DNA of 64,000 nucleotides from Kriegella sp963975415. GTDB taxonomy: Bacteria > Bacteroidota > Bacteroidia > Flavobacteriales > Flavobacteriaceae. The number at the start of each line of letters is the position of its first letter. Position 1 is the stretch's first letter. This document shows, in pieces, positions 36,865-46,981 of this stretch. The DNA lies in the NCBI RefSeq assembly GCF_963975415.1, contig NZ_CAXBGN010000002.1, positions 1 through 64,000 of the forward strand, written 5' to 3'. The translations under genes and the position numbers were made by a program. A model generated the notes under the pieces. That model searched no databases, was not told the origin of the DNA, and was given only the letters and a program-made list of their open reading frames with translations.

Positions 36865-37899
36865 TTAATTCATCTCTCCCCTCAATGAAGTTTCGAACAC
36901 GGTCTTGAACAATTTAGCAGATACATTGTTCCCTAAAAGATACATGAGTTTAGCAATAGCCGCTTCGGTTGTAATATCCTTACCATCAACAACTTTCAAT
37001 ATCTTCAATTGTTGACTTGTCTCATATTGGCCCATTATTACACTACCTCCCGAGCATTGTGTGACATTAATAATATGTATTCCCTTTTTTTTCGCACTTT
37101 GCAACGCTTCAGTCAACCAATTTTCAGTTGGAGCATTTCCCGCACCGTACGTTTCCAAGACCAACGCCCTTAAATCAGGAATTTTGAGCACTCCCCCTAG
37201 AACCGATTTGGTCATCCCCGGGAACAATTTCAAAACGGCCACACGAGAATCCATATTTTTATGGACTTGTAATCTTTTTCCCGGATTTGGTCTCAATAAG
37301 TATTCTTTATACACCTTCAAATGTACTCCCGATTCTGCCAATGGCGGATAGTTCATCGAGGCAAATGCCTGAAAATGTTCAGCATTTATCTTTGTCGTGC
37401 GATTTGCACGGTACAACTTATATTCAAAATAGAGACCTACTTCTTGAACCACGGCCTTACCTTTTTCCCGCAAAGCAGCAATCTGTATCGAAGTGATTAA
37501 GTTTTCCTTGGCATCAGTTCGCAAATCACCAATAGGCAATTGAGACCCCGTAAAAATTACGGGCTTGGCCAAATTTTCAAGCATAAAGCTTACTGCCGAA
37601 GCAGAATAAGCCATTGTATCACTGCCGTGTAAAACAACAAAGCCATCATGACTCTCATAATGATCTTCAATTATAGTTACGATATTTGCCCAATTTGCCG
37701 GATTCATATTTGACGAATCTATCGGCGTCTCGAATGAAAAACTTTCTATCTTACAATGCAATTGATTTAATTCAGGTATGCTTTTTAACAATTTACTAAA
37801 GTCAAAAGCCTTCAAAGCCCCTGTATCATAGTCTTTGACCATACCTATAGTGCCCCCTGTATAAATAAGCAAAATTTTGGTTTCGAGCTTTGACATCAT
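36865..37899 (-). CDS. ansA: Type I (cytoplasmic) L-asparaginase
   Basis: A 344-residue asparaginase that converts Asn to Asp and ammonia. Both catalytic Thr regions are present: LLIYTGGTIGMVKD near the N-terminus and VVLHGSDTMAYSASAVSFML at about residue 90. PVIFTGSQLPIGDLRTDAKE follows. No signal peptide is seen, which fits the cytoplasmic type. A second in-frame ATG follows the first. Confidence 0.94.
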   Translation of the reverse strand: MMSKLETKILLIYTGGTIGMVKDYDTGALKAFDFSKLLKSIPELNQLHCKIESFSFETPIDSSNMNPANWANIVTIIEDHYESHDGFVVLHGSDTMAYSASAVSFMLENLAKPVIFTGSQLPIGDLRTDAKENLITSIQIAALREKGKAVVQEVGLYFEYKLYRANRTTKINAEHFQAFASMNYPPLAESGVHLKVYKEYLLRPNPGKRLQVHKNMDSRVAVLKLFPGMTKSVLGGVLKIPDLRALVLETYGAGNAPTENWLTEALQSAKKKGIHIINVTQCSGGSVIMGQYETSQQLKILKVVDGKDITTEAAIAKLMYLLGNNVSAKLFKTVFETSLRGEMN

Positions 37900-38034
37900 A
37901 CCTTTTTTTTAACACCTTCAAACAGGGCATGGCCCCATGACCTACATCATACGTTAATATTAGAACCCATATCTATACCTTAATTTAGTCGCGATTCGTC
38001 TATAAGCTATTTCAACCCTAAAAATAGCATGCCT

Positions 38035-38802
38035 TTACACCCCAAAAACCGCTTTGGAGTTTTCCGTGGTAATTTTGGCAATTTCTTCGGAAGTTACACC
38101 ATATATATAGGATAGTTTCCCCAATACCTCAACAACATAACCACTTTCATTTCTTTTACCCCTGTACGGAACCGGTGCCAGATAGGGTGAATCAGTCTCT
38201 ATAACAATATGCTTTAAATCAATCTTCTCAAGAAACGTATCGATTTTTCCATTCTTAAAAGTAACTACTCCTCCGATACCCAGTTTCATATTATAGGATA
38301 TTGCCCTTTCGGCCTGCTCCAATGTTCCCGTAAAACAATGAAAAATACCGAACAAATCATCTCCTTTTTCCTGTTCCAGGATTTCAAAAATTTCATCGAA
38401 AGCATCACGGCAATGTATAACAATGGGCAACCTATATTTCTTGGCCAATTTGATTTGCCGTGAAAAAGCATCTTGCTGTTGCGGCAAATAAGTTCTATCC
38501 CAATAAAGATCTATACCAATCTCACCAACGGCATAGAACTTATGGCTTGACAGCATGTCTTCGACCTGATTCAACTCATCGAAATAATTCTCCTTCACAT
38601 GGGTCGGGTGCAACCCCATCATCAGAAACATATGGTCAGGGTAGGCTTTTTCCAAATCTAACATTGCCTGGGTGTATGTTGAATCAATGGCCGGAATAAA
38701 AAAGCGTTCAACACCGTCTTCAATGGCTCTTGTAATGACGTCGTCACGATCTTCGTCAAAGGCCTCACTATATAAATGCGTATGGGTATCCGTTATTATC
38801 AT
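38035..38802 (-). CDS. TatD-family metal-dependent nuclease
   Basis: A 255-residue TIM-barrel hydrolase with the metal ligands in ITDTHTHLYSEAFD, GEIGIDLYWD, LPIVIHCRDAFDE, GIFHCFTG and IVIETDSPYLAP. TatD proteins are Mg-dependent deoxyribonucleases or D-aminoacyl hydrolases. It lies 135 bp upstream of ansA on the same strand, as in many Bacteroidota. Confidence 0.93.
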   Translation of the reverse strand: MIITDTHTHLYSEAFDEDRDDVITRAIEDGVERFFIPAIDSTYTQAMLDLEKAYPDHMFLMMGLHPTHVKENYFDELNQVEDMLSSHKFYAVGEIGIDLYWDRTYLPQQQDAFSRQIKLAKKYRLPIVIHCRDAFDEIFEILEQEKGDDLFGIFHCFTGTLEQAERAISYNMKLGIGGVVTFKNGKIDTFLEKIDLKHIVIETDSPYLAPVPYRGKRNESGYVVEVLGKLSYIYGVTSEEIAKITTENSKAVFGV

Positions 38803-39033
38803 GTGGCAAAAATAAGTTTATATCTCCTTTCTGACGTAAAATACCTATCAAATAAAATTGACAAAACCAGCGACATAACCATTCAAACCTGGGCTTATTC
38901 AAGATAAAGGGCATTTTGAAATGCATGCACCTCACTTTCCCTTCTCAACACCTCCCTAAAACAAAACACTCTGATTCAATTTTAATTCGCTCGATCAACA
39001 AAAGCGGTATCTTTACAACCAAGAATAGTTGGT

Positions 39034-39477
39034 ATGACTTCCCTCAAAAAATTTCTGCAAAAGAAAAATTATATTAAAATTCCTCTCGTACTAACAGGTA
39101 CGAACCATTTCGAAATTATCGCTAAAATAAATGGCACAAAAGGTCGGTTCATTTTAGATACTGGAGCATCGAATACCTGTATAGGATTCGATAAAATAGA
39201 ATTGTTCAAGCTAACCTCAAAAGAATCAAAAATAAAAGCTGCAGGTGCAGGAGCCACGAACATGGAAACTTTGGTATCTACTAAAAACAGCATTGAAATT
39301 GGCGGTTGGAAAAAGAAGAAACTAAAAATCGTATTATTCGACCTCGTACATGTCAATGAAGCCCTGACCGCCCACAGGGCAATGCCTGTTGATGGAATCA
39401 TTGGAGCCGATGTACTCAAGAAGACAAAAGCTGTTATTGATTATAATAAGCGTTGTATATACCTAAAGAAGAAATAA
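39034..39477 (+). CDS. Retropepsin-like aspartic protease (clan AA), single domain
   Basis: A 147-residue protein with the aspartic-protease motif RFILDTGASNTCIG (catalytic Asp42-Thr-Gly) and a matching C-terminal hydrophobic-hydrophobic-Gly strand (DGIIGADVLKKTKAVIDY). With only one DTG per chain it should act as a homodimer, like retropepsins. There is no signal peptide, so it is probably cytoplasmic. It is a single gene between divergent tatD-like and convergent sucB genes. Confidence 0.85.
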   Translation: MTSLKKFLQKKNYIKIPLVLTGTNHFEIIAKINGTKGRFILDTGASNTCIGFDKIELFKLTSKESKIKAAGAGATNMETLVSTKNSIEIGGWKKKKLKIVLFDLVHVNEALTAHRAMPVDGIIGADVLKKTKAVIDYNKRCIYLKKK

Positions 39478-39539
39478 CTATTTGGCAGCAATAGCTAATT
39501 ACGAAAATTTTCAAATTGCGAATACCTACAACACTAAAT

Positions 39540-39571
39540 TAAAACCTGTCAGATTTAACACCTGACAGGTC
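39540..39571 (-). terminator. Terminator of the sucA-M23-sucB operon
   Basis: A 9-bp stem (39544-39552 with 39562-39570) is followed on the minus strand by a T-rich stretch. It lies 8 bp after the sucB stop. Confidence 0.65.
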
Positions 39572-39578
39572 GTATCGT

Positions 39579-40826
39579 TTACATTTCCAACGCTCTTTTC
39601 ACATTATTGTCCATCAACAATTCTTCCGGACTTTCCAGTGCCTCCTTAATGGCGACCAAAAAGCCAACGGATTCTTTGCCATCAATAATTCTATGGTCAT
39701 ATGAAAGTGCTACATACATGATGGGCGCTATAGCGATAGCTCCGTTTTTGGCAATGGGGCGTTCCACAATATTATGCATTCCAAGAATAGCACTTTGTGG
39801 CGGATTGATTATCGGTGTCGACAACATTGAACCGAACACTCCACCATTGGTTATGGTAAATGTGCCACCAGTCATTTCATCTACTGTAATTTCACCTTCC
39901 CTGGCACGTATAGCCAAGCGTTTCACCTCAGCCTCTACTCCTCTAAAAGTTAGGTTTTCGGCGTTTCTAATCACAGGCACCATCAGCCCTTTAGGGCCAG
40001 AAACCGCAATACTGATATCACAGAAGTCATAAGAAATCATTTCTTTACCATCAATCATTGAATTGACCGAAGGATACAGATCCAGGGCCCTAACCACAGC
40101 CTTAGTAAAAAATGACATAAAGCCTAGACTTACGCCATGCTTTTCTTTAAACGCCTCTTTGTATTGCTTTCTCAGTTCAAAGATAGGCGACATATCGACC
40201 TCGTTGAAAGTGGTCAGCATCGCAGTTTCGTTCTTGGCGGAAACCAGACGTTCAGCAACTTTACGTCGCAGCATGGAAAGTTTCGAGCGTGTTTCTCCCC
40301 TGTTCCCCCCGGTAGGCGTACCCATCGAAGGAACCGCATTTACGGCATCGTCTTTGGTGATGCGACCATCCTTTCCAGAACCTTTCACGGCCGCTGCATC
40401 GATTCCCTTTTCAGTCAATATTTTTTTAGCTGCGGGAGAAGCAGTCCCCGAAGCATACGTTTCTTTTGCTTGTGGAGGCTGTGGCGCTTTTTCGCTTTCG
40501 CTCTTTTTTTCTTCCGTTGCTTTATCTTTCGCCAAATCTTTTTCGGCAGCATCCCCAGAACCCTCATCACCTGTAGCATCAGGCTTTTTCGCACTTGTGT
40601 CGATCAAGCACACAACAGCTCCAACGGCTACGGCATCACCTTCTTCCGCCTTTAGGGTTATGGTACCACTTTCTTCAGCAGGTAATTCCAAGGTCGCCTT
40701 ATCGGAATCGACTTCGGCTATGGCCTGATCTTTTTCAACATAATCCCCATCTTGCACCAACCATTCTGCAATCTCTACCTCTGTTATCGACTCTCCCGGA
40801 GAGGGAACTTTCATTTCTAAAATCAT
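39579..40826 (-). CDS. sucB: Dihydrolipoyllysine succinyltransferase, 2-oxoglutarate dehydrogenase E2
   Basis: A 415-residue E2. The lipoyl domain carries Lys43 in EVDSDKATLEL. A linker and the peripheral-subunit-binding domain follow (SPAAKKILTEKGID, GSGKDGRITKDD), then the catalytic CAT domain with GTFTITNGGVFGS and the active His in LSYDHRIIDGKES. It moves the succinyl group from lipoate to CoA in the TCA cycle. Its start overlaps the stop of the M23 peptidase gene (ATGA). An internal ATG four codons in is an alternative start. Confidence 0.96.
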   Translation of the reverse strand: MILEMKVPSPGESITEVEIAEWLVQDGDYVEKDQAIAEVDSDKATLELPAEESGTITLKAEEGDAVAVGAVVCLIDTSAKKPDATGDEGSGDAAEKDLAKDKATEEKKSESEKAPQPPQAKETYASGTASPAAKKILTEKGIDAAAVKGSGKDGRITKDDAVNAVPSMGTPTGGNRGETRSKLSMLRRKVAERLVSAKNETAMLTTFNEVDMSPIFELRKQYKEAFKEKHGVSLGFMSFFTKAVVRALDLYPSVNSMIDGKEMISYDFCDISIAVSGPKGLMVPVIRNAENLTFRGVEAEVKRLAIRAREGEITVDEMTGGTFTITNGGVFGSMLSTPIINPPQSAILGMHNIVERPIAKNGAIAIAPIMYVALSYDHRIIDGKESVGFLVAIKEALESPEELLMDNNVKRALEM

Positions 40827-41815
40827 TCGCTTATTATTTGCTGTGTTATCTTCTCATTATTTTTAATAAAATCTTCCTTAACAGGAAGGTAATCTTCTTT
40901 ATCTTCTCCATTGACCACAATGGAGTCAAAATATAATTTTGCTCCTGTTGAAGCCTCCATATCTGGAGCATTCTGCAGACTTAAATGTAAATGCGGTTCC
41001 GTTGAATTTCCCGAATTGCCACATAGCCCCAGTAATTCACCCTGTTTTACAAATTGCCCTTCACGAACCACAATTGACCTGTCTTTCAAATGCGCCAAAA
41101 GCACATATTCGTTATTCAATGTTTCCAAAACCACCGTATTTCCTGTCAATTGCCTAGAGTTCGTCTCACCTGGCACATTATCCGGAATCCCACTGACAAC
41201 TTTTGCCACTCTGGCATCGCAAGGTGCGATAATTTCCTTTCCAAAGACAAAATAGCTTTCATTGCGCATGGCGTCTCCTGAAAATGAAGCACCATCTTCG
41301 ACCATCATGAGGTCGTAAGCGTATTGCTGGCTTACTTCGGTTAGGTGATAATTTTGTTCTACGGTCGTACCTCCCCAAAAAACAAACCATTCTTCATTAA
41401 AAGGCAATATCATCTGGGTACTATTTCGCTCCAAAATTGGAACATCCAAGGATTTTGGAGGCGAGATATAAAGCCCATTAATATTATTTTTAGCATCTAA
41501 CGAAATCAACACATCGGCAACTGCCCGATCAAAACCGGTTCTGTAGATGTGCGCACCTTGTTTTAAACCATAAAATTGCATGTTCTTGATTCCTCCCATA
41601 ATACCATTCACGTTTTCGGTAAAAAAGCGAATAGTTTTTTGCCTTGGGAGGGCTTTTTTCATATTTACATCGAACAAATCAAAAATACCATCATAGTTAC
41701 CTCCGTTATAGAGTGACCTGAATTCGGCGGCCACCCCTGCGTAATTTGCCTGTTCATCTTGAGAAAAGACAGACCATATCGAAGAACATAATACTATGAA
41801 AAAAAACTTAATCAT
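40823..41815 (-). CDS. Secreted M23-family peptidase with DUF3887-like N-terminal domain
   Basis: A 330-residue exported protein (signal MIKFFFIVLCSSIWSVFS). Residues 25-130 resemble a DUF3887-type NTF2-like domain (FRSLYNGGNYDGIFDLFD). The rest is a LytM/M23 fold: YHLTEVSQQYAYDL holds the first His and Asp ligands, LLAHLKDRSIVVREGQFVKQ the core, and EPHLHLSLQN the HxH ligand. Zn residues look intact, so cleavage of peptidoglycan or another peptide is plausible. It overlaps sucA upstream and sucB downstream by ATGA at both ends, so it is translationally coupled inside a TCA-cycle operon. Confidence 0.88.
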   Translation of the reverse strand: MIKFFFIVLCSSIWSVFSQDEQANYAGVAAEFRSLYNGGNYDGIFDLFDVNMKKALPRQKTIRFFTENVNGIMGGIKNMQFYGLKQGAHIYRTGFDRAVADVLISLDAKNNINGLYISPPKSLDVPILERNSTQMILPFNEEWFVFWGGTTVEQNYHLTEVSQQYAYDLMMVEDGASFSGDAMRNESYFVFGKEIIAPCDARVAKVVSGIPDNVPGETNSRQLTGNTVVLETLNNEYVLLAHLKDRSIVVREGQFVKQGELLGLCGNSGNSTEPHLHLSLQNAPDMEASTGAKLYFDSIVVNGEDKEDYLPVKEDFIKNNEKITQQIISE

Positions 41816-44622
41816 TGTTCGTCACTACTTTTTGGCCGTGTCATATTATCCTTTGTTTTATCGAAAACATAGTCGATAACTTGTTGATGACGTCGCTTCG
41901 ATCGCACTGCACTACCAGCAGCCGGTGACGCATAGAACCTTCGTGAAGCCACCCTAAATTTGCCCGCATCTTTGAAATGCATCATTAAGTGGCTCCAAGC
42001 CCCCATATTGCGCGGCTCTTCTTGTGCCCATACCACATCATCGGCATTTGTATATTTTTCGATTACCGCGCTCATCTGATCGGACGGCAAAGGAAACAAT
42101 TGTTCAACCCTGACCAAGGCCACATCGTCACGCTTCTGGTCCTCTTGAACCGCCAATAAGTCGTAATAGAACTTACCGGTACAAAAAACTACCGATTTCA
42201 CTTTTTTGATATCGGCAGAACTATCATCGATAACCTCTTGAAACTTTCCTGAAGCCAACTCATCGACCGTCGAAACAGCCTTTGGATGCCGTAAAAGACT
42301 CTTGGGTGTGAATATAATCAACGGCTTTCTAAAATTCACCTTCATTTGTCTTCGCAAGATGTGAAACATTTGCGCTGGGGTCGACACATCTGCAACGTAC
42401 ATATTGTCTCTCGCACACAATTGTAAATAGCGTTCCATTCGGGCGGAAGAATGCTCCGCACCTTGCCCTTCATAACCGTGTGGCAACAACATGACCAAAC
42501 CATTTTGAAGCTTCCATTTATCCTCGGCCGCAGAAATGTACTGATCGATCATTATCTGGGCACCATTACTAAAGTCACCAAATTGTGCCTCCCATATGGT
42601 CAACGTATTCGGACTCGCCATGGCGTAGCCATAATCAAACCCCACTACGCCGTATTCTGACAATAATGAATTGTAAATTTGAAAATGCCCCTGTTTATCA
42701 GAGATTCTGTTCAAAAGCAAAATTTCTTCTTCACTCTCTTCGACCTTCATCACGGCATGTCGATGTGAAAAAGTACCTCTTTCAACATCTTGACCTGACA
42801 TACGCACTCCGAAACCTTCTTCCAATAAAGTGCCGTAAGCCAACAGTTCACCCATGGCCCAATCTAATTTATCGGTCTCGAAGAACATCTTTTTACGGTC
42901 ACCAACTAATTTCTCAACCTTTCTTAAGAACTTTTTATCTTGTGGAAGTTCGGTAATCACCTTGGCAATGGTCGCCAACTTTTTCTTATCGTAAGTGGTA
43001 TCGACAGGATCCATCATTTCCCATTCCCTTACATTTTCAAATCCGCTCCATTCATCGGCCATAAAAGGAGTGATTTCCGTCTTATCTTCCTTTCGGGAAT
43101 CTTCCAACTCTTCCTCTAAAGAGGCTTTATATTCTTCTTCCAAATGCTTTACATAACCCTCTTCAATTACCCCCTCTGCCAGCAAACGCTCGGCATAGAT
43201 ATCCCTTGGGTTTTTATGTTTGGCAATGGCCTTGTATAATTTTGGCTGGGTAAACCGGGGCTCATCACCTTCATTGTGCCCGTATTTTCTATATCCCAAT
43301 AAATCAAGAAAGACATCACGGTTGAACCGCATACGATATTCCAACGCAAATAGCGAAGCATGTACTACTGCTTCAACATCATCGGCATTGACATGAAGTA
43401 CGGGGCTCAGGGTCACCTTGCCCACATCGGTACAATAGGTAGAAGTTCGCGCATCTAAATAATTGGTCGTAAAGCCAATTTGATTATTGACCACCAAATG
43501 TATCGTTCCATTGGTTTTATAGCCATCTAAATTGGCCATTTGAATCACCTCGTACACCAAGCCCTGTCCGGCAATCGCAGCATCACCATGAACTATAATT
43601 GGCAATACCTTAGAAAAATCATCGGGAAAATGTGCATCTTGCTTCGCTCTTGCTATACCTTCAACTACGGCACCAACAGTTTCCAAATGGGAGGGGTTTG
43701 GAGCAATATTCATTTTGATTTTGTTGCCATTATTGGTCTTTCGCTCTGAAGTCCAGCCTAAATGGTACTTTACATCACCATCAAAAATCTCCTGCTCATA
43801 ATCTTTGCCGTCAAACTCACTGAAAATATCCTTTGCCGCCTTTCCGAAAATATTGGTCAATACGTTGAGTCGACCCCTATGGGCCATACCCATTACAAAT
43901 TGCTCAACACCCATTTCGGCCGCACGTTCGACTACCACATCCAAAGCGGGAATCAGAGACTCGTTACCCTCTAGGGAAAAACGTTTTTGCCCAACATATT
44001 TGGTATGCAAGAAGCCCTCAAAAGAAACGGCCTGGTTTAATTTTTTTAATATATATTTTTTTCGATCTGCATCATACTTCGGATGATTGTCGTTTACGTT
44101 CAACCAATTTTGTATCCATGCGATACGCTCAGGGGTTCGAATATACATATACTCTACGCCAATAGCGTCACAATAAATACTTTGAAGGTGCTTTATAATC
44201 TCACGTAGGTTGTTCGACCCTATACCGATAATTTCACCAGCATTGAAAACGGTATCCAAATCAGCATCGGAGAGTCCGAAATTCTCAAGATCCAGTGTGG
44301 GAACATACTTCCTTCTATCACGAACCGGATTGGTTTTTGTAAACAAATGCCCCCGACTTCGATACCCGTCGATCAACCGAATAACCTGAAATTCTTTTTG
44401 CAGGGACTGCGGCATTTCAACTTGGTCTCCATTGGCTATCGTTACCATTCCGTTTTGGGAAGAAAGATCCAATTCATCCAATGAGCTTTCCATACCAAAG
44501 TCAAATCCTTGGAAAAAAGCACGCCAACTAGGCTCAACACTATCGGGGTTTTTGAGGTATTTATCGTATAACTCCGCAAAAAAAGAAGTATGTGCGGTAT
44601 TTAAAAAAGAATATTTGTCCAT
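41812..44622 (-). CDS. sucA: 2-oxoglutarate dehydrogenase E1 component
   Basis: A 936-residue thiamine-diphosphate enzyme that decarboxylates 2-oxoglutarate. The N-terminal E2-binding segment (YDKYLKNPDSVEPSWRAFFQ), GMAHRGRLNVLTN, the ThDP/Mg site HGDAAIAGQGLVYEV followed by VVNNQIGFTTN, and the transketolase-like part (SRHAVM-type FSHRHAVMKV, EAQFGDFSNGAQIMID, PHGYEGQGAEHSSAR) are all present. It is the first gene of the operon. The divergent outer-membrane barrel gene begins 155 bp away. Confidence 0.97.
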   Translation of the reverse strand: MDKYSFLNTAHTSFFAELYDKYLKNPDSVEPSWRAFFQGFDFGMESSLDELDLSSQNGMVTIANGDQVEMPQSLQKEFQVIRLIDGYRSRGHLFTKTNPVRDRRKYVPTLDLENFGLSDADLDTVFNAGEIIGIGSNNLREIIKHLQSIYCDAIGVEYMYIRTPERIAWIQNWLNVNDNHPKYDADRKKYILKKLNQAVSFEGFLHTKYVGQKRFSLEGNESLIPALDVVVERAAEMGVEQFVMGMAHRGRLNVLTNIFGKAAKDIFSEFDGKDYEQEIFDGDVKYHLGWTSERKTNNGNKIKMNIAPNPSHLETVGAVVEGIARAKQDAHFPDDFSKVLPIIVHGDAAIAGQGLVYEVIQMANLDGYKTNGTIHLVVNNQIGFTTNYLDARTSTYCTDVGKVTLSPVLHVNADDVEAVVHASLFALEYRMRFNRDVFLDLLGYRKYGHNEGDEPRFTQPKLYKAIAKHKNPRDIYAERLLAEGVIEEGYVKHLEEEYKASLEEELEDSRKEDKTEITPFMADEWSGFENVREWEMMDPVDTTYDKKKLATIAKVITELPQDKKFLRKVEKLVGDRKKMFFETDKLDWAMGELLAYGTLLEEGFGVRMSGQDVERGTFSHRHAVMKVEESEEEILLLNRISDKQGHFQIYNSLLSEYGVVGFDYGYAMASPNTLTIWEAQFGDFSNGAQIMIDQYISAAEDKWKLQNGLVMLLPHGYEGQGAEHSSARMERYLQLCARDNMYVADVSTPAQMFHILRRQMKVNFRKPLIIFTPKSLLRHPKAVSTVDELASGKFQEVIDDSSADIKKVKSVVFCTGKFYYDLLAVQEDQKRDDVALVRVEQLFPLPSDQMSAVIEKYTNADDVVWAQEEPRNMGAWSHLMMHFKDAGKFRVASRRFYASPAAGSAVRSKRRHQQVIDYVFDKTKDNMTRPKSSDEQ

Positions 44623-44777
44623 AGACTACTTTAATAGCTGTAGCACTTGTTTATCAAAAACATAAACGCGGGCCTATTTGATAAAAATGAAAACAAAAAT
44701 ACAACATTTACCATTTCTGGATGTAACTTAGTAAGCAATAATGGGAAAAATCAAAGATTTTGATTAAAAAACAGCCT

Positions 44778-45293
44778 ATGTATCACAAAAAGATTTTTTT
44801 AAGCTTTATTTTTTTATTGGCAACACTCATTTGCTCATCGCAAAACCTCAACGGAAGAAATGACTTTTGGGACAATGTTCGTTTCGGCGGAGGTATCGGT
44901 CTGGGTTTTACCAATGGCGGCTTTAACGGTTCGGTTTCACCAAGCGCCATTTACGAATTTAACGAAAAATTTGCAACGGGCCTAAGCCTCAACCTCAACT
45001 ACGCCAAATTTAATGATGATAAACTGCTGGCCTACGGAGGAAGTGTACTTTCACTATACAACCCACTACCCTACCTACAATTTTCGGCAGAATTTGAACA
45101 ACTACGTATCAACAGAACATTCGATACGGGCACCGGTACCCTTGAGAACAATTATTGGTCCCCTGCTTTATTTTTCGGGATCGGATACAGCAATAGCAAC
45201 GTTACCTTTGGTATTCGCTATGATGTATTGTATGACGGCACAAAAAGCATTTACGCCAATGCATGGATGCCCTTTGTACGGGTATATTTTTGA
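44778..45293 (+). CDS. Small outer-membrane beta-barrel protein next to sucA
   Basis: A 171-residue exported protein (MYHKKIFLSFIFLLATLICS signal) with glycine-rich alternating strands (RFGGGIGLGFTNGGFNG, YNVEF-like LQFSAEFEQL) and a terminal aromatic residue (WMPFVRVYF), typical of an outer-membrane barrel. Homologues in Flavobacteriaceae are sometimes labelled alpha-ketoglutarate decarboxylase, apparently only because of their neighbour; nothing in the sequence supports an enzyme. The ATG at 44778 was chosen over an in-frame TTG at 44760. Confidence 0.75.
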   Translation: MYHKKIFLSFIFLLATLICSSQNLNGRNDFWDNVRFGGGIGLGFTNGGFNGSVSPSAIYEFNEKFATGLSLNLNYAKFNDDKLLAYGGSVLSLYNPLPYLQFSAEFEQLRINRTFDTGTGTLENNYWSPALFFGIGYSNSNVTFGIRYDVLYDGTKSIYANAWMPFVRVYF

Positions 45294-45437
45294 TTAAACA
45301 GCCTCAAAAAATGAATTGAGCCAAGCGCACGGCGCACTATCAATATCACTCAAAAGGTGATAGAATATTAACCCTTGCTTTCTATTTATTTTACTATTTT
45401 TAAAAAATTTGTTCAACAACTTAAACATTTCACTATC

Positions 45438-46904
45438 ATGAAAGACGAGAAATCAAAAAAATCGACCACATCTCGCAGGTCATTTATCAAAACGGGCGCC
45501 GTAGCCTCCTCCATTTTTATTGTACCCAGACATGTTCTTGGTGGGTTGGGATATATTGCACCAAGTGATCAACTGAATTTGGCGGCCATCGGTGCTGGAG
45601 GAAAAGGTGCAAGTGACATCGCCAATGCATCGGTCAATGGACGCGAACGGGTCACTGCACTTTGCGACGTAGACTTTTCCGGCTCTGCCAAGCGTTCGGT
45701 CGAGCGCTTTCCAAAAGCAAAATTATATAGTGATTACAGGGAGATGTTGGATAAAGAAAAAAACATTGATGCCGTAACAATTTCGACTCCCGACCACGTA
45801 CATGGCCCTGCGGCTTCCTACGCCATGCAGCGCGGCAAGCATGTATACGTTCAAAAGCCGATGACCCACAACATTAAAGAAGCACGCATGCTTACCGAAA
45901 TGGCACGTAGCAATAAAATTGTAAGCCAGATGGGTAATCAGGGAGGCTCCAACCCATTATTGAACATGGTTCAAGGCTGGATAGATTCAGATGCCCTTGG
46001 TCAAATCTCAAAAGTACAAGTCTGGACCAATCGCCCTGTTTGGCCTCAAGGTGGCGCAATGCCAAAACCAGACCCGAGCCAAAAACCAAAAGATTTAGAC
46101 TGGAATCTATGGCTAGGGCCCGCGGAACAAAAACCGTACACACCCAATTTACACCCATTTAGCTGGAGGGGTTGGTGGGATTATGGTACCGGAGCACTTG
46201 GCGATGTAGGCTGTCACCTGATCGACATACCTTTCCGTACGTTGGGCTTAAAATACCCCACTGACGCAGAATGCAGTGTAGGCGCCGTTTACACAGATAT
46301 GTGGAATGCCGATTACCACCCTGAGGGATGCCCCGCTTCTTCATTTATCACCTTACATTTTGGAGCGACGGAAAAAAGCAAATCGCCAATCGAAATGACA
46401 TGGAGCGATGGCGGAATTAGACCTTCACACCCAGAAATTATTCCTGCAAATCATGATATTGGAGGTAACGACAGTGCAAATGGCGTTATGATCATCGGGG
46501 AAAAAGGAATCATCTCTACCAATATAAATGACAGTTCACCATTAATGCCGAAATTATACCTTAACGACGGCACTACCGATTTTGGTCCTGAGACGGAACC
46601 TAATGACGAACCAGAATATGGTCACCAACGCAAATGGGTCGATGCCTGTAAGGCTGGCTTTAACAGTCCGGAACACAAAGGCCTTACCTCTTCGTTCGAT
46701 TATGCGGGACCAATGACGGAAACCGTACTCATGGGTAACCTTGCCATTCGAAGTTCTATGTTACGCAAAGAAAACAGCAAAGGAAAAATGGAATTCTTCG
46801 CCCGTAAAAAGCTATTATGGGACGGAGAAAATATGCGTATTACAAATCTTGAGGAAGCCAATCAATTTGTAGGCAGAACGCACAGACCCGGTTGGGAGGT
46901 GTAA
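45438..46904 (+). CDS. Tat-exported Gfo/Idh/MocA family oxidoreductase
   Basis: A 488-residue NAD(P)-dependent oxidoreductase. The Tat leader SRRSFIKTGAVASSIFIV precedes a Rossmann domain (LAAIGAGGKGASDIA) and the EKP-like motif GKHVYVQKPMTHNIKEARML. The Gfo/Idh/MocA C-terminal domain follows (WWDYGTGALGDVGCHLIDIP). Such exported members are abundant in Bacteroidota with many sugar-related genes; some cleave glycosides by oxidative mechanisms (GH109-like). The substrate is unknown. The ATG at 45438 gives the leader; the frame extends upstream only via TTG. Confidence 0.88.
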   Translation: MKDEKSKKSTTSRRSFIKTGAVASSIFIVPRHVLGGLGYIAPSDQLNLAAIGAGGKGASDIANASVNGRERVTALCDVDFSGSAKRSVERFPKAKLYSDYREMLDKEKNIDAVTISTPDHVHGPAASYAMQRGKHVYVQKPMTHNIKEARMLTEMARSNKIVSQMGNQGGSNPLLNMVQGWIDSDALGQISKVQVWTNRPVWPQGGAMPKPDPSQKPKDLDWNLWLGPAEQKPYTPNLHPFSWRGWWDYGTGALGDVGCHLIDIPFRTLGLKYPTDAECSVGAVYTDMWNADYHPEGCPASSFITLHFGATEKSKSPIEMTWSDGGIRPSHPEIIPANHDIGGNDSANGVMIIGEKGIISTNINDSSPLMPKLYLNDGTTDFGPETEPNDEPEYGHQRKWVDACKAGFNSPEHKGLTSSFDYAGPMTETVLMGNLAIRSSMLRKENSKGKMEFFARKKLLWDGENMRITNLEEANQFVGRTHRPGWEV

Positions 46905-46935
46905 CCTTTTGACAGGTACCCTAACACAACATTTA

Positions 46936-46977
46936 AAAAGCTGTTGCTCGAATAGTAATTCAAGCAACGGCTTTTAC
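46936..46977 (+). terminator. Terminator after the Gfo/Idh/MocA gene
   Basis: A stem of about 17 bp with one or two mismatches (46936-46952 with 46959-46975) ends in TTTT, 31 bp after the stop. It also lies just past the end of the convergent hypothetical gene. Confidence 0.7.
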
Positions 46978-46981
46978 TATT

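Noticed and set aside
44778..45293. Label alpha-ketoglutarate decarboxylase for the barrel gene beside sucA
   Set aside because: The sequence shows a signal peptide and beta-barrel strands, with no thiamine-diphosphate or other enzyme motif; the label would come only from its neighbour.
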